Shown here in pieces: positions 10,517 to 18,532 of a stretch of DNA of 64,000 nucleotides. Source of the stretch: Saprospiraceae bacterium (lineage in GTDB: Bacteria > Bacteroidota > Bacteroidia > Chitinophagales > Saprospiraceae). Positions within the stretch are counted from its first letter, which is position 1. Each line of letters begins with the position of its first letter. The notes beneath the pieces were generated by a model. That model did not search any database. It saw nothing but the letters and a program-made list of their open reading frames with translations, and was not told where the DNA came from. The stretch is from the NCBI GenBank assembly GCA_016709995.1, contig JADJLQ010000002.1, forward strand, positions 1,054,001 through 1,118,000, given 5' to 3'. The translations under genes and the position numbers were made by a program.

Positions 10517-11470
10517 TTGAGAATAATATTTAGTGTTTTTTTTCTTTTTCAAACTTCAGCCTTTTTGACATCACAGGAAGATCCACTGGTGTATTTTAAT
10601 AGGGGTACTGATCTGAGTCTGAATAAGGACTTTAAAGGAGCTTTGGAGGCCTATGACAAAGCCCTGCAGTTAGACCCAAATCTTTATTATATCTATGCCA
10701 GCCGTGCTGAATCAAAAACAGAATTGGGTGATTTTAAAGGGGCTTTGGCAGATTATAATGCTTATCAAAGATTGGTGGAGGATCTTAATTTGCTTGGTGA
10801 TCCAGAAGTGTTGGACAAAAGAAAAAAACTAATCAGTTTGGTCCCGGGGGCCTCTTCTGAAAGTAATATCACGTTTAATGACAATATCTATAATCCTACT
10901 GATGAGCTCTTAAACTCATCGGATGAGCAAAAAGCCTTGTATTATAGAGGCAAAGTCAAATTTGAATCCGGTGATATCACTTCTGCAATTCGTGATTTTT
11001 CAGCTGCCATTAGCCGGGATAGTTCGTTTGTGCCTTCATACATTGGTCGGGGATATTGCTACCTCAAATTAAGAGATCTAACGTTAGCGTATAAAGATTT
11101 TGACATTGCTGTCTTGTTGAATCCTAAGGAATATTATGGTTTGATAGGTCGGGGAGAAGTCAAAGACAAACTGAGAAATTATGCGAGCGCTGTGGAAGAT
11201 TTTTCTCAGGCTATTACCGTTTCTCCTGGCAAATATGCAGCATTTTATGATCGTGGATTGGCTTGGTTTAACCAGAAAAACTTTGCCAAGGCGGAAGAAG
11301 ATTTCAGCCAGGTCATCAAATTAAACCCCAAACATGAAAAAGCTTTCTTTAATAGGGCTGTTGCTAAAATAAATCAACGTAGAAGTACGGAAGCATGTAT
11401 AGACCTGGAGATGGCTAAAAGCCTGGGTCATAGCCAGGCAGGGATTTATCTGGAAAAGTTTTGCAAATAG
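10517..11470 (+). CDS. Secreted TPR-repeat protein
   Basis: 317 residues. A short hydrophobic signal (RIIFSVFFLFQTSAFLTSQ) is followed by about six TPR units, for example YFNRGTDLSLNKDFKGALEA, YYRGKVKFESGDITSAIRDF, YIGRGYCYLKLRDLTLAYKD and FYDRGLAWFNQKNFAKAEED. The start is TTG at 10517, and no in-frame ATG upstream fits better. It is divergent from the 6222-10316 operon, with about 200 nt between them for promoters. It likely acts as a periplasmic protein-interaction scaffold. Partner and pathway are unknown. The tRNA/GIY-YIG repeat array begins 30 nt after its stop. Confidence 0.8.
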   Translation: MRIIFSVFFLFQTSAFLTSQEDPLVYFNRGTDLSLNKDFKGALEAYDKALQLDPNLYYIYASRAESKTELGDFKGALADYNAYQRLVEDLNLLGDPEVLDKRKKLISLVPGASSESNITFNDNIYNPTDELLNSSDEQKALYYRGKVKFESGDITSAIRDFSAAISRDSSFVPSYIGRGYCYLKLRDLTLAYKDFDIAVLLNPKEYYGLIGRGEVKDKLRNYASAVEDFSQAITVSPGKYAAFYDRGLAWFNQKNFAKAEEDFSQVIKLNPKHEKAFFNRAVAKINQRRSTEACIDLEMAKSLGHSQAGIYLEKFCK

Positions 11471-11500
11471 GAGAAGGGCTAGCCAACGAAATATCTTCAT

Positions 11501-11607
11501 TCGATCATAAAATAACAAAGGGCATGTCTCACGACAGGCCCTTTCAAATGGGTGGTGCCTCCAGGAATTGTCCCGAAACTTCGGGACAGGGACACCAGGA
11601 TTTTCAG
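11501..11607 (-). repeat. Repeat copy A: terminator plus tRNA-Phe 3'-half fragment
   Basis: The sequence matches the terminator and the 3' end of the intact tRNA-Phe at 12401-12473. On the minus strand the tRNA part (11607 to 11553) starts exactly at the anticodon loop (CTGAAAA) and runs to the discriminator base. In it 5 nt of the T loop are replaced by an 18-nt piece that creates an 8-bp palindrome (GTCCCGAA, AC spacer, TTCGGGAC). The hairpin terminator AAAGGGC/GCCCTTT follows. It cannot be a functional tRNA because the 5' half is missing. Confidence 0.9.
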
Positions 11608-11887
11608 GTAAATTTCGCAATGATGTCATGCTGTAAATCGGAGGAATTCAAGAACCTAATGATAAACTGCTTACTCTTTTGCTTTTTTAAAAAAGATTCA
11701 ACCATCCGCGCCTTTGATCTTGTAGTCATGTTAAAAGACCAGACCACAACCCAATCAACCGCTTGAGTGGTATAGAGGTATTAAAATAATGAGTATTGTG
11801 TTGATATAATCTAGTTGATAAATCCTCGGTTTCACCAATGTAATGCTTATCAGCTTTTTGACTATACAGTATGTAAACCCAATGCAT
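11604..11887 (-). pseudogene. GIY-YIG endonuclease copy 1, frameshifted
   Basis: A near-identical copy of the GIY-YIG gene at 12065-12349. It lacks one G in the segment around 11774 (TATAGAGG here, TATAGGAGG in the other copy), which shifts the frame after about residue 40. Without that deletion the frame would end ...AKFT with a TGA supplied by the adjoining tRNA fragment. It is probably inactive unless the deletion is a sequencing error. Confidence 0.85.
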
Positions 11888-11993
11888 CGATCATAAAATA
11901 ACAAAGGGCATGTCTCACGACAGGCCCTTTCAAATGGGTGGTGCCTCCAGGAATTGTCCCGAAACTTCGGGACAGGGACACCAGGATTTTCAG
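11887..11993 (-). repeat. Repeat copy B: terminator plus tRNA-Phe 3'-half fragment
   Basis: Same structure as copy A, including the identical T-loop palindrome, so A and B descend from one altered ancestor. The tRNA part is 11993 to 11939 and is again cut exactly at the 5' edge of the anticodon loop. Spacing is 386 nt from copy A to B and 462 nt from B to the intact tRNA. The difference is a 75-nt insert at 12005-12079 plus the 1-nt deletion in GIY-YIG copy 1. Confidence 0.9.
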
Positions 11994-12004
11994 GTAAATT
12001 TCGC

Positions 12005-12079
12005 GGGGAGGTGGTGCGGGGGAACGGGGGGGGATAAGGGACCCAAGGAAAAACGGCCCTGCTTTTAACTAAATTTCGC
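12005..12079. repeat. 75-nt G-rich segment bounded by 9-nt direct repeats
   Basis: Present between GIY-YIG copy 2 and tRNA fragment B and absent from the matching place beside copy 1. The direct repeat AAATTTCGC lies at 11996-12004 and again at 12071-12079. The first half carries several G runs on the plus strand (GGGG, GGGGG, GGGGGGGG, GGG), so it could form a G-quadruplex. Its 3' part supplies the natural stop of GIY-YIG copy 2. Either it is an insertion, or the other unit lost it by recombination between the 9-nt repeats. Confidence 0.75.
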
Positions 12080-12349
12080 AATGATGTCATGCTGTAAATC
12101 GGAGGAATTCAAGAACCTAATGATAAACTGCTTACTCTTTTGCTTTTTTAAAAAAGATTCAACCATCCGCGCCTTTGATCTTGTAGTCATGTTAAAAGAC
12201 CAGACCACAACCCAATCAACCGCTTGAGTGGTATAGGAGGTATTAAAATAATGAGTATTGTGTTGATATAATCTAGTTGATAAATCCTCGGTTTCACCAA
12301 TGTAATGCTTATCAGCTTTTTGACTATACAGTATGTAAACCCAATGCAT
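12065..12349 (-). CDS. Standalone GIY-YIG endonuclease-domain protein
   Basis: 94 residues, intact. The GIY-YIG fold is clear: VYILYS, then HYIGETEDLSTRLYQHN with the conserved Tyr, Gly, Arg and His, and a C-terminal helix with the expected Glu (RMVESFLKKQKSKQF). It is the size of the small UPF0213-like GIY-YIG family, which is a single nuclease domain without a DNA-binding partner domain. It starts right after the tRNA-Phe terminator, and a degenerate second copy lies downstream. Because each copy travels with a tRNA 3' fragment, it may act as the mobility function of a minimal element. That role is inference. Confidence 0.88.
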   Translation of the reverse strand: MHWVYILYSQKADKHYIGETEDLSTRLYQHNTHYFNTSYTTQAVDWVVVWSFNMTTRSKARMVESFLKKQKSKQFIIRFLNSSDLQHDIIAKFS

Positions 12350-12364
12350 CGATCATAAAATAAC

Positions 12365-12392
12365 AAAGGGCATGTCTCACGACAGGCCCTTT
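12365..12392 (-). terminator. Intrinsic terminator of tRNA-Phe
   Basis: Hairpin with arms AAAGGGC and GCCCTTT, an inner TGTC/GACA stem and a 4-nt loop. On the minus strand it is followed by GTTATTTTAT. It lies 8 nt after the tRNA 3' end and is duplicated with the tRNA fragments at 11501-11607 and 11887-11993. Confidence 0.75.
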
Positions 12393-12400
12393 CAAATGGG

Positions 12401-12473
12401 TGGTGCCTCCAGGAATTGAACCAGGGACACCAGGATTTTCAGTCCTGTGCTCTACCAACTGAGCTAAGGCACC
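12401..12473 (-). tRNA. tRNA-Phe (GAA anticodon)
   Basis: 73 nt. The acceptor stem is GGTGCCT/AGGCACC, the D arm contains AGTTGGTAGA, the anticodon stem is CAGGA/TCCTG with loop CTGAAAA (anticodon GAA), and the T loop is TTCAATT. The CCA tail is not encoded (the discriminator A is followed by CCC). The T stem has a U-U mismatch in its middle pair, which is slightly unusual. This is the only complete copy. Two 3'-half copies lie downstream in the array. Confidence 0.95.
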
Positions 12474-12817
12474 CACAACTCCTTCAAATTTCTTTAAAAG
12501 AGCGGGGCAAAGATAACCGTATTATTTAAAAAACATAGTTATCCGACGATTTTAAATCTGTCAAAGTCCTGAGGGTTTATGGACCAGGTATTTAATTACA
12601 TAATATCTTCAAATTGTAGAAGTTAGTGAATTTGGCTTGGTTAAATTTATCCCACAAGCTTAAGATTCTATTCATGCTATATGTATCGCTCCTGCATGCC
12701 TACTTCGGATATCCAATTTGTCATGTCCTTTGTTTCTAGTATTGAATAAGATAAATAGGCAGTTTTTAAAATTTTAGTTAATTTTTATATATTCGAAGCC
12801 TAAAACCTTTAAATATT
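12474..12817. other. Intergenic region, 344 nt
   Basis: AT-rich. It should hold the tRNA-Phe promoter (minus strand) and the promoter of the DUF1761 gene (plus strand). I see no ORF, repeat or structured RNA that I can support. Confidence 0.5.
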
Positions 12818-13252
12818 ATGGATCATAAAATGAATATGTTAGCGGTAGCTGTGGCTACTTTAATGCCCATGATTGTGGGATTTATCTACTATCATCCAAA
12901 AGTCGCCGGCGGCATGTGGATGAAAGCAAATGGCTTTACTTTGGATAGCATAGGCAATGGCCCTAAGCCTATATTATATGTAGGTGCCCTTGTATTAGCT
13001 TTTTTCCTGGCTATGTTTTGTCATGGCAATGTCACCGGCCCCGACCAATGGACAGCCGAAGATGGCCATAGTTATGTGACATTTGCGCATGGTCTTCTAC
13101 ATGGGTTTGGTAACACCATTATGGTAGTGCTGCCCATTCTCGGTACTATGGCTATTTTCGAAAAAAGAAGTTGGCAGTGGTTGGCGGTCAACTGTGTATA
13201 TTGGTTGATCACTTTAGCCCTGATGTGTGGTATCCTGAGTGCCTGGAGGTAA
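12818..13252 (+). CDS. DUF1761 family membrane protein
   Basis: 144 residues with four predicted membrane helices: about 8-25, 50-70, 95-118 and 125-142. The N-terminal pattern VGFIYYHPKVAGGMWMKANG matches the DUF1761 signature, an aromatic-rich first helix followed by a Trp-Met-Lys motif. The family has no established function. It stands alone and is convergent with the agmatine deiminase gene, whose stop directly abuts this one. Confidence 0.82.
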   Translation: MDHKMNMLAVAVATLMPMIVGFIYYHPKVAGGMWMKANGFTLDSIGNGPKPILYVGALVLAFFLAMFCHGNVTGPDQWTAEDGHSYVTFAHGLLHGFGNTIMVVLPILGTMAIFEKRSWQWLAVNCVYWLITLALMCGILSAWR

Positions 13253-14356
13253 TCAAACCTTCGGTTCTTGTTGACTAAGACAGTGAAAACTGCCAAGTCC
13301 CCAAATGATATCAGTGGAATCAATTCCAATAGTTTGACGATCCGGGAAACAATTCTGGATAATATTTAATGCAACTTCATCCTTGGCACACCGATAGGTA
13401 GGGACTATCACAGATTTATTGGCAATATAGAAATTGGCATACGAGGCTGGCAATCGCTGGCCTTCGTAATATAATGGGTCTGGCATCGGTAGTTCGATGA
13501 TGTTTAACTGTTTGCCATTGCGCAATCGCATTTGTTTCAGTTGCTTTAAGTTATGAACGAGCAATGGGTGATTTTCGTCAGCCATATTAGGTTCAATAGA
13601 TGTGATGACAGTATCCTCGTTGACAAATCTTACGGTGTCATCAATATGGCCATCCGTATCATCGCCAATGATCCCTTCGTCTACCCATAAGATATGATCG
13701 ACACCATAATAATCTACCAGGTATTGCTCTATCTGAGATTGGTTGAGATGAGGATTTCGATTTTTATTTAACAGGCAGGCTGTGGAAGTAATTAAAGTGC
13801 CTGCACCATTAAAGTCCACACTTCCTCCTTCCATAACGATACCGGGGTGGTAAACCGGTAAGTCTAAAGCAAGTGCTATGCGCGTTGGTATCACATCATC
13901 CATATCATAGGGAGGATACTTATTGCCCCATGCATTATAACCCCAGTCTACGATGATCTTTTTAATATATCTTGCAGGATTAATCAGAAAAGCTGGTCCA
14001 TGATCTCTGCACCAGGCATCTTCTGTCGGATGTATATAAAACTGTACTTTACTGAGATCGACCCCAGCATCTACCAGATATCTCGTGGCAGTCTCTTGCA
14101 TCATGAAGTCTGCCACGTTTATTCTCACCAGTTCACCTTTGGTCAATTCTTTGATAAACTCAACATAAGGAGGGTAAATGGCATGTATCTTGCCCGGCCA
14201 ACTGGCTTCTTTATGAGGCCAAGAAAGCCAGGTTGCTTCATGCGGGGCAAACTCTGCCGGAAAATAATAACCTTGTTCCTTTGGTGTCAATTTGGATGCG
14301 TTTGCAACTCTGGCTTCCACAATATGTGCTTCAGGAAGATGACTATTATTCTCCAT
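13253..14356 (-). CDS. aguA: Agmatine deiminase
   Basis: 367 residues, the usual length for the Porphyromonas-type peptidylarginine deiminase fold. Motifs include HEATWLSWPH near the N-terminus, EGGSVDFNG, the GDDTDGHIDDTVRFV segment with catalytic Asp and His, and the nucleophilic Cys near 359 in GLGSFHCLSQQ. It converts agmatine to N-carbamoylputrescine and ammonia in the cytosol. Its start overlaps the end of the N-carbamoylputrescine amidase gene by 11 nt, so the two successive steps toward putrescine are co-transcribed. Confidence 0.93.
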   Translation of the reverse strand: MENNSHLPEAHIVEARVANASKLTPKEQGYYFPAEFAPHEATWLSWPHKEASWPGKIHAIYPPYVEFIKELTKGELVRINVADFMMQETATRYLVDAGVDLSKVQFYIHPTEDAWCRDHGPAFLINPARYIKKIIVDWGYNAWGNKYPPYDMDDVIPTRIALALDLPVYHPGIVMEGGSVDFNGAGTLITSTACLLNKNRNPHLNQSQIEQYLVDYYGVDHILWVDEGIIGDDTDGHIDDTVRFVNEDTVITSIEPNMADENHPLLVHNLKQLKQMRLRNGKQLNIIELPMPDPLYYEGQRLPASYANFYIANKSVIVPTYRCAKDEVALNIIQNCFPDRQTIGIDSTDIIWGLGSFHCLSQQEPKV

Positions 14357-15221
14357 CTATATATCGTTTAGTGATCGGTTTATATGAATCAATTCTTCGG
14401 TCTCTCAAAAATGGCCAGTGGGTTCTATAAAAATCGGTTTTACTGAGATCGATCTTTTCTACGTGGACCCCTTCCTGGTCGTGAGAAGCCTGGAACATAA
14501 CTCTACCAAATGGATTAGAGACAAAAGATCCTCCCCAAAATTTCATAACACCGTTTTGTTCGAAGCCTACCCGATTGACACTGACCACATGGACTCCATT
14601 GGCCACTGCATGACTTCTTTGGATAGTCTGCCATCCATTATACTGTTCGGTATTGGTAGCTTCATCCTGGCTGGTGGCCCATCCAATGGCGGTAGGATAA
14701 AATAATATCTCAGCGCCCATCAAAGCTGTCAACCTGGCTGCCTCGGGATACCATTGATCCCAACAGATAAGTACTCCGATCGTGGCATACCTGGTCTTGA
14801 AAACTTTGTATCCAAGATCACCCGGTGTAAAATAAAATTTTTCGTAAAAAGCTGGGTCGTCAGGAATATGCATTTTGCGATATTTGCCGAGATAAGACCC
14901 ATCAGCATCTATCACTGCGGTCGTATTATGATACAATCCCTGGGCCCTTTTCTCAAATAAGGAGGCAATGATCACGATCCCCAGTTCTTTGGCGACTTTC
15001 TGAAGTTTTTCAGTAGTAGGTCCTGGTACAGGCTCAGCTAATTGAAAGTGATCATAGTCTTCGACATCACAAAAATATAAGGAAGTAAACAGCTCTTGAA
15101 GACAAACGATCTGTGCACCTTTTTCGGCAGCTCCTCGTGCCATGATGATGGCTTTGTTCAAATTTTCTTCTTTGTCAGCTACGCAGGCCATTTGTACCAA
15201 ACCAATATTTACAAAAGACAT
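14346..15221 (-). CDS. aguB: N-carbamoylputrescine amidohydrolase
   Basis: 291 residues, nitrilase superfamily. The catalytic triad is visible: Glu43 in CLQELF, Lys116 in YRKMHIP and Cys153 in LICWDQWYPE. It hydrolyses N-carbamoylputrescine to putrescine, CO2 and ammonia. It is the first gene of a two-gene operon with agmatine deiminase. No arginine decarboxylase is in the window, so the source of agmatine must be encoded elsewhere. Confidence 0.94.
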   Translation of the reverse strand: MSFVNIGLVQMACVADKEENLNKAIIMARGAAEKGAQIVCLQELFTSLYFCDVEDYDHFQLAEPVPGPTTEKLQKVAKELGIVIIASLFEKRAQGLYHNTTAVIDADGSYLGKYRKMHIPDDPAFYEKFYFTPGDLGYKVFKTRYATIGVLICWDQWYPEAARLTALMGAEILFYPTAIGWATSQDEATNTEQYNGWQTIQRSHAVANGVHVVSVNRVGFEQNGVMKFWGGSFVSNPFGRVMFQASHDQEGVHVEKIDLSKTDFYRTHWPFLRDRRIDSYKPITKRYIDGE

Positions 15222-15303
15222 AGGACAGATATTGTATTTAATTGATAAAAATTAACACCCTACAAACCAATTTGGTAATGATAAAGTTCTATTAAACAGA
15301 TTT

Positions 15304-16788
15304 TTATGCGATGGAAGAGTAGTTAGGGGACTCTTTTGTAATGGTCACGTGATGTGGATGACTTTCATGTATACCAGCAGATGATATACGCACCATTTTG
15401 GCTTTTTGTAAATCAGGGATAGTGGCAGCTCCGCAATAACCCATACCTGCACGCAAGCCACCGATATTTTGCGTCATTACTTCCGACAATTGGCCTTTAT
15501 ATGGCACCCTTCCTTCTATACCTTCGGGGACTAATTTTTTAATGTCATCCTCAGCATCCTGAAAGTATCTGTCTTTAGAACCGGATTGCATTGCGCCCAG
15601 GGACCCCATACCACGATAAGTTTTAAACTTGCGGCCTTCATATAATACGGTTTCGCCGGGTGCTTCTTCGACTCCTGCGAACAGGCCCCCTGCCATTATT
15701 GTGCTTGCGCCAGCAGCTATTGCTTTGACGATATCACCTGTAAATCGAATACCGCCATCCCCTATTATCGGTATACCACTGCCCTGCAAGCCTTTGGCTG
15801 CGGACATGATAGCTGATAGTTGAGGGACACCTACACCAGCGACCACCCGGGTAGTACAGATACTTCCTGGACCTACTCCTACTTTGACTCCATTTACACC
15901 GGCTTCTTTGAGCGCTATAGCTCCTTCGGCTGTAGCCACATTTCCTCCAATGATCTCAAGGTGGGCATATCGTGATCGCACACTTTTAACCGCATTCAAT
16001 ACGCCTTGCGAATGGCCATGTGCAGTGTCAATACATATGACATCGACGCCGACATGTACGAGGGCATCGACACGATCATGCAGTTCACTATTGACACCCA
16101 CGGCTCCACCTACCACAAGCCTGCCTAAAGTGTCTTTGCAGGATAGCGGGTAATCTTCCAGTCTCATGATATCCTTGTAAGTGATCAATCCAATGAGCAG
16201 CCCATACTCATCCACTACAGGTAATTTTTCAACTTTATAGTTTTGAAGAATGCCTTTAGCTTGCTCCAGCGTGGTGCCTTTTGGGGCAGTGATCAGGTTC
16301 TCTTTGGTCATAATCTCAGTAATCGGCCTTTGAAGTATGGTCTCGAACCGAAGATCTCTATTGGTCAGTATTCCGATGAGATGATTTTTTTCGTCAATAA
16401 TCGGGATGCCTCCTATGCCATACTGGTCCATAATGATCCGAGCATCTTTTACTGTGGCACCAACTTTGAGCGTAATTGGGTCTATGATCATACCGCTTTC
16501 TGATCGTTTGACACTGCGTACCTGGTCTGCCTGGCTTTCAATGGACATGTTTTTATGAATCATACCGATACCCCCTTCACGGGCAATCGCTATAGCTAGT
16601 TTTTTTTCTGTCACCGTATCCATGGCTGCAGAAACTACTGGAGCATTAAGCCTGATCCCGGTAGTTAATTGAGATTCTATATTGACCTCTCTGGGCAGGA
16701 CTTGAGAATAGGCTGGGACCAATAGTACATCATCGAAAGTAAACATCTCTTCGATGGCTGGTGCGAAAGAACTGATTTGTTTTTCCAT
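15304..16788 (-). CDS. guaB: IMP dehydrogenase
   Basis: 494 residues from the ATG at 16788 (a TTG two codons upstream is less likely). The N-terminal motif TFDDVLLVPAYSQVLPREV and a tandem CBS pair at about 95-215 are present. The catalytic loop GVGPGSICTTRVVAGVGVPQ holds the active-site Cys near 310, and the flap contains YRGMGSLGAMQ. It catalyses the NAD-dependent oxidation of IMP to XMP, the committed step of guanine nucleotide synthesis. Monocistronic by spacing. Confidence 0.97.
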   Translation of the reverse strand: MEKQISSFAPAIEEMFTFDDVLLVPAYSQVLPREVNIESQLTTGIRLNAPVVSAAMDTVTEKKLAIAIAREGGIGMIHKNMSIESQADQVRSVKRSESGMIIDPITLKVGATVKDARIIMDQYGIGGIPIIDEKNHLIGILTNRDLRFETILQRPITEIMTKENLITAPKGTTLEQAKGILQNYKVEKLPVVDEYGLLIGLITYKDIMRLEDYPLSCKDTLGRLVVGGAVGVNSELHDRVDALVHVGVDVICIDTAHGHSQGVLNAVKSVRSRYAHLEIIGGNVATAEGAIALKEAGVNGVKVGVGPGSICTTRVVAGVGVPQLSAIMSAAKGLQGSGIPIIGDGGIRFTGDIVKAIAAGASTIMAGGLFAGVEEAPGETVLYEGRKFKTYRGMGSLGAMQSGSKDRYFQDAEDDIKKLVPEGIEGRVPYKGQLSEVMTQNIGGLRAGMGYCGAATIPDLQKAKMVRISSAGIHESHPHHVTITKESPNYSSIA

Positions 16789-16903
16789 GTGCAAAGATAA
16801 GGTGATTTTGTAAATAGGAAGTGAGCCCAGGTATTTAAAAATCCCTCAAAATCTAAAAAGAGTCAAGTTTCTATTAAAACCCGCCTGTAGGTTGGTTCAG
16901 GTA

Positions 16904-17746
16904 TTAAAACCAACGAACGACATTTTCCAACTCACCTATCCCATCTATTTGTATGGTCACTATATCACCTGACTCCAATGTAAAACTGGAAGGAGGTACT
17001 ATCCCAGTACCTGTCATCAAATAACATCCTTTTTCAAAGATCAATCCTCGAAGCAAATATTCTTTTAACTCGGTGAAGTTTCTTTTCATCGTGCTTACGG
17101 TCGTCTGGCCATGATAGACACAGCTGTTTTCTCTAAATATCTTTAATTCAATGCCGGTCGAAGGGGGTAATGGATCGGGGCTGATCATCAAGCAAGGACC
17201 TAGAGCAGCACTTCGTTCGTAAGTCTTGGCTTGTGGAAGATAAAGGGTATTTTCACCTTCAATAGACCGTGAGCTCATGTCATTTCCGATAGTATAGCCT
17301 GCGATTTGTCCCTGGTTGTTTACAAATAAAGTGACTTCGGGTTCAGGTACGTTCCAGGTAGAATCTTTCCTGATATTGACATGCTCGCCAGGGCCTGCGA
17401 CCCGGTGGGCCAAAGATTTAAAAAATAATTCTGGGCGATCTGCATCATATACAAGGTCATAGGCAGATTTGGCGTGTTCACTTTCTTCCATTCTTGCATC
17501 TCTGCTCCTGAGATAAGTCACACCGGAAGCCCACACTTCCTGGCTGTTTATGGGTGCCATAAGCTTCGTTTTGGATCCTAACCACGTGTCGGCATTGATT
17601 GCTTTGGCAGATTTGGTAAAATCCAACAGATGGTTGTGCAAAAAAGGTTCGTTGACTAAGCGATCCCAATCCTGATGTGGATAATAATAAAATTGTTGTT
17701 GGTGCTCTACTACGATGTGTTGGGCGGTACGATAAATTCTAATCAT
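16904..17746 (-). CDS. Fumarylacetoacetate hydrolase family protein, possibly 2-dehydro-3-deoxy-sugar acid dehydratase
   Basis: 280 residues. The FAH fold core carries the metal-binding acids in PEPEVTLF and in GNDMSSRSIEGENTLYLPQA, plus the lid-type motif GVTYLRSRDARMEES. The extended NTLYLPQAKTYERSAALGP stretch resembles the 2-dehydro-3-deoxy-D-arabinonate/D-glucarate dehydratase branch rather than true fumarylacetoacetase. It probably acts in sugar-acid breakdown, but no pathway genes are adjacent, so the substrate is open. It lies 22 nt downstream of the DUF3109 gene and may share its transcript. Confidence 0.8.
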   Translation of the reverse strand: MIRIYRTAQHIVVEHQQQFYYYPHQDWDRLVNEPFLHNHLLDFTKSAKAINADTWLGSKTKLMAPINSQEVWASGVTYLRSRDARMEESEHAKSAYDLVYDADRPELFFKSLAHRVAGPGEHVNIRKDSTWNVPEPEVTLFVNNQGQIAGYTIGNDMSSRSIEGENTLYLPQAKTYERSAALGPCLMISPDPLPPSTGIELKIFRENSCVYHGQTTVSTMKRNFTELKEYLLRGLIFEKGCYLMTGTGIVPPSSFTLESGDIVTIQIDGIGELENVVRWF

Positions 17747-17768
17747 ATCAAATTCAAGTTTTGTTTAT

Positions 17769-18347
17769 TCAAAGTTGTGTCTCAGATATCCATTGTGAAG
17801 CTATATCATCAAGCTCCTGATAAAATTCTTCCCCATACTTCCTGATCAGGGCTGATTGAAGGAATCTATACACCGGCACTTTGAGTTTGGCACCTTGAGT
17901 ACACGCCGGATTACAGATATCCCATCGATCATAATTTAAAGCTTCCCAGTTTTCTGATTTGTGAATGCGGATCGGGTATAAATGGCAAGAAATGGGTTTG
18001 ATCAAAGTAGTGGAGCCTTTCTTGTAGACTTGCTCGATGCTGCATTGTAATATGCCCATTGCATCCCTAATGGAGTAAATACATGCTCCGTCTGCTTTAA
18101 GAGGTGTATGAAAGGCGCCATCATCAGCCTGGGTTGCTCTTTGGGTTTGGGCCAATGATTTGCCTTCTTCGTCTAATACAGGAGTGATCAAGTCTATATT
18201 CTGATTGAGCCACTCGACTTCGGCTGTTTCGAGAGGAGCCCCTCCATCACCCTCAATACAACAGGCTCCCTTACAAGCTTTCAGGTCACAAACAAACCTG
18301 TTTTCTATGACTTCAAGACTGATTATTTTGCCTTGTACCTCTAACAT
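17769..18347 (-). CDS. DUF3109 family Cys-rich protein
   Basis: 192 residues. Cys clusters are characteristic: CDLKACKGACC near residues 20-32, ACIYS, LQCSIEQ, ISCHLYPIRI and DICNPACTQG. This pattern matches DUF3109, related to the YkgJ/CxxCxxCC metal-cluster proteins, and may bind zinc or an iron-sulphur cluster. Function is not established. It sits upstream of the FAH-family gene on the same strand. Confidence 0.85.
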   Translation of the reverse strand: MLEVQGKIISLEVIENRFVCDLKACKGACCIEGDGGAPLETAEVEWLNQNIDLITPVLDEEGKSLAQTQRATQADDGAFHTPLKADGACIYSIRDAMGILQCSIEQVYKKGSTTLIKPISCHLYPIRIHKSENWEALNYDRWDICNPACTQGAKLKVPVYRFLQSALIRKYGEEFYQELDDIASQWISETQL

Positions 18348-18532
18348 ATTGGGGCCAAATTAATGTATTTTTTTACCTTGAGACCCTCATGTAACTTAGG
18401 AAAAATTGAAAAAAGTAAGAATTGAGGTGTGGAATTTTAAAATAATTGATTTAAATCAGGATGAATCCAATATTTTTGAGCTCCGAATAATAATGGCTGT
18501 ATATTAATCTTATGAAGAATTTGTAGAACGAA

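Noticed and set aside
11321..12090. Minus-strand frames across the tRNA fragments (beginning MTSLRNL)
   Set aside because: They run through tRNA and terminator sequence in the wrong frame of the GIY-YIG gene and match no protein family.
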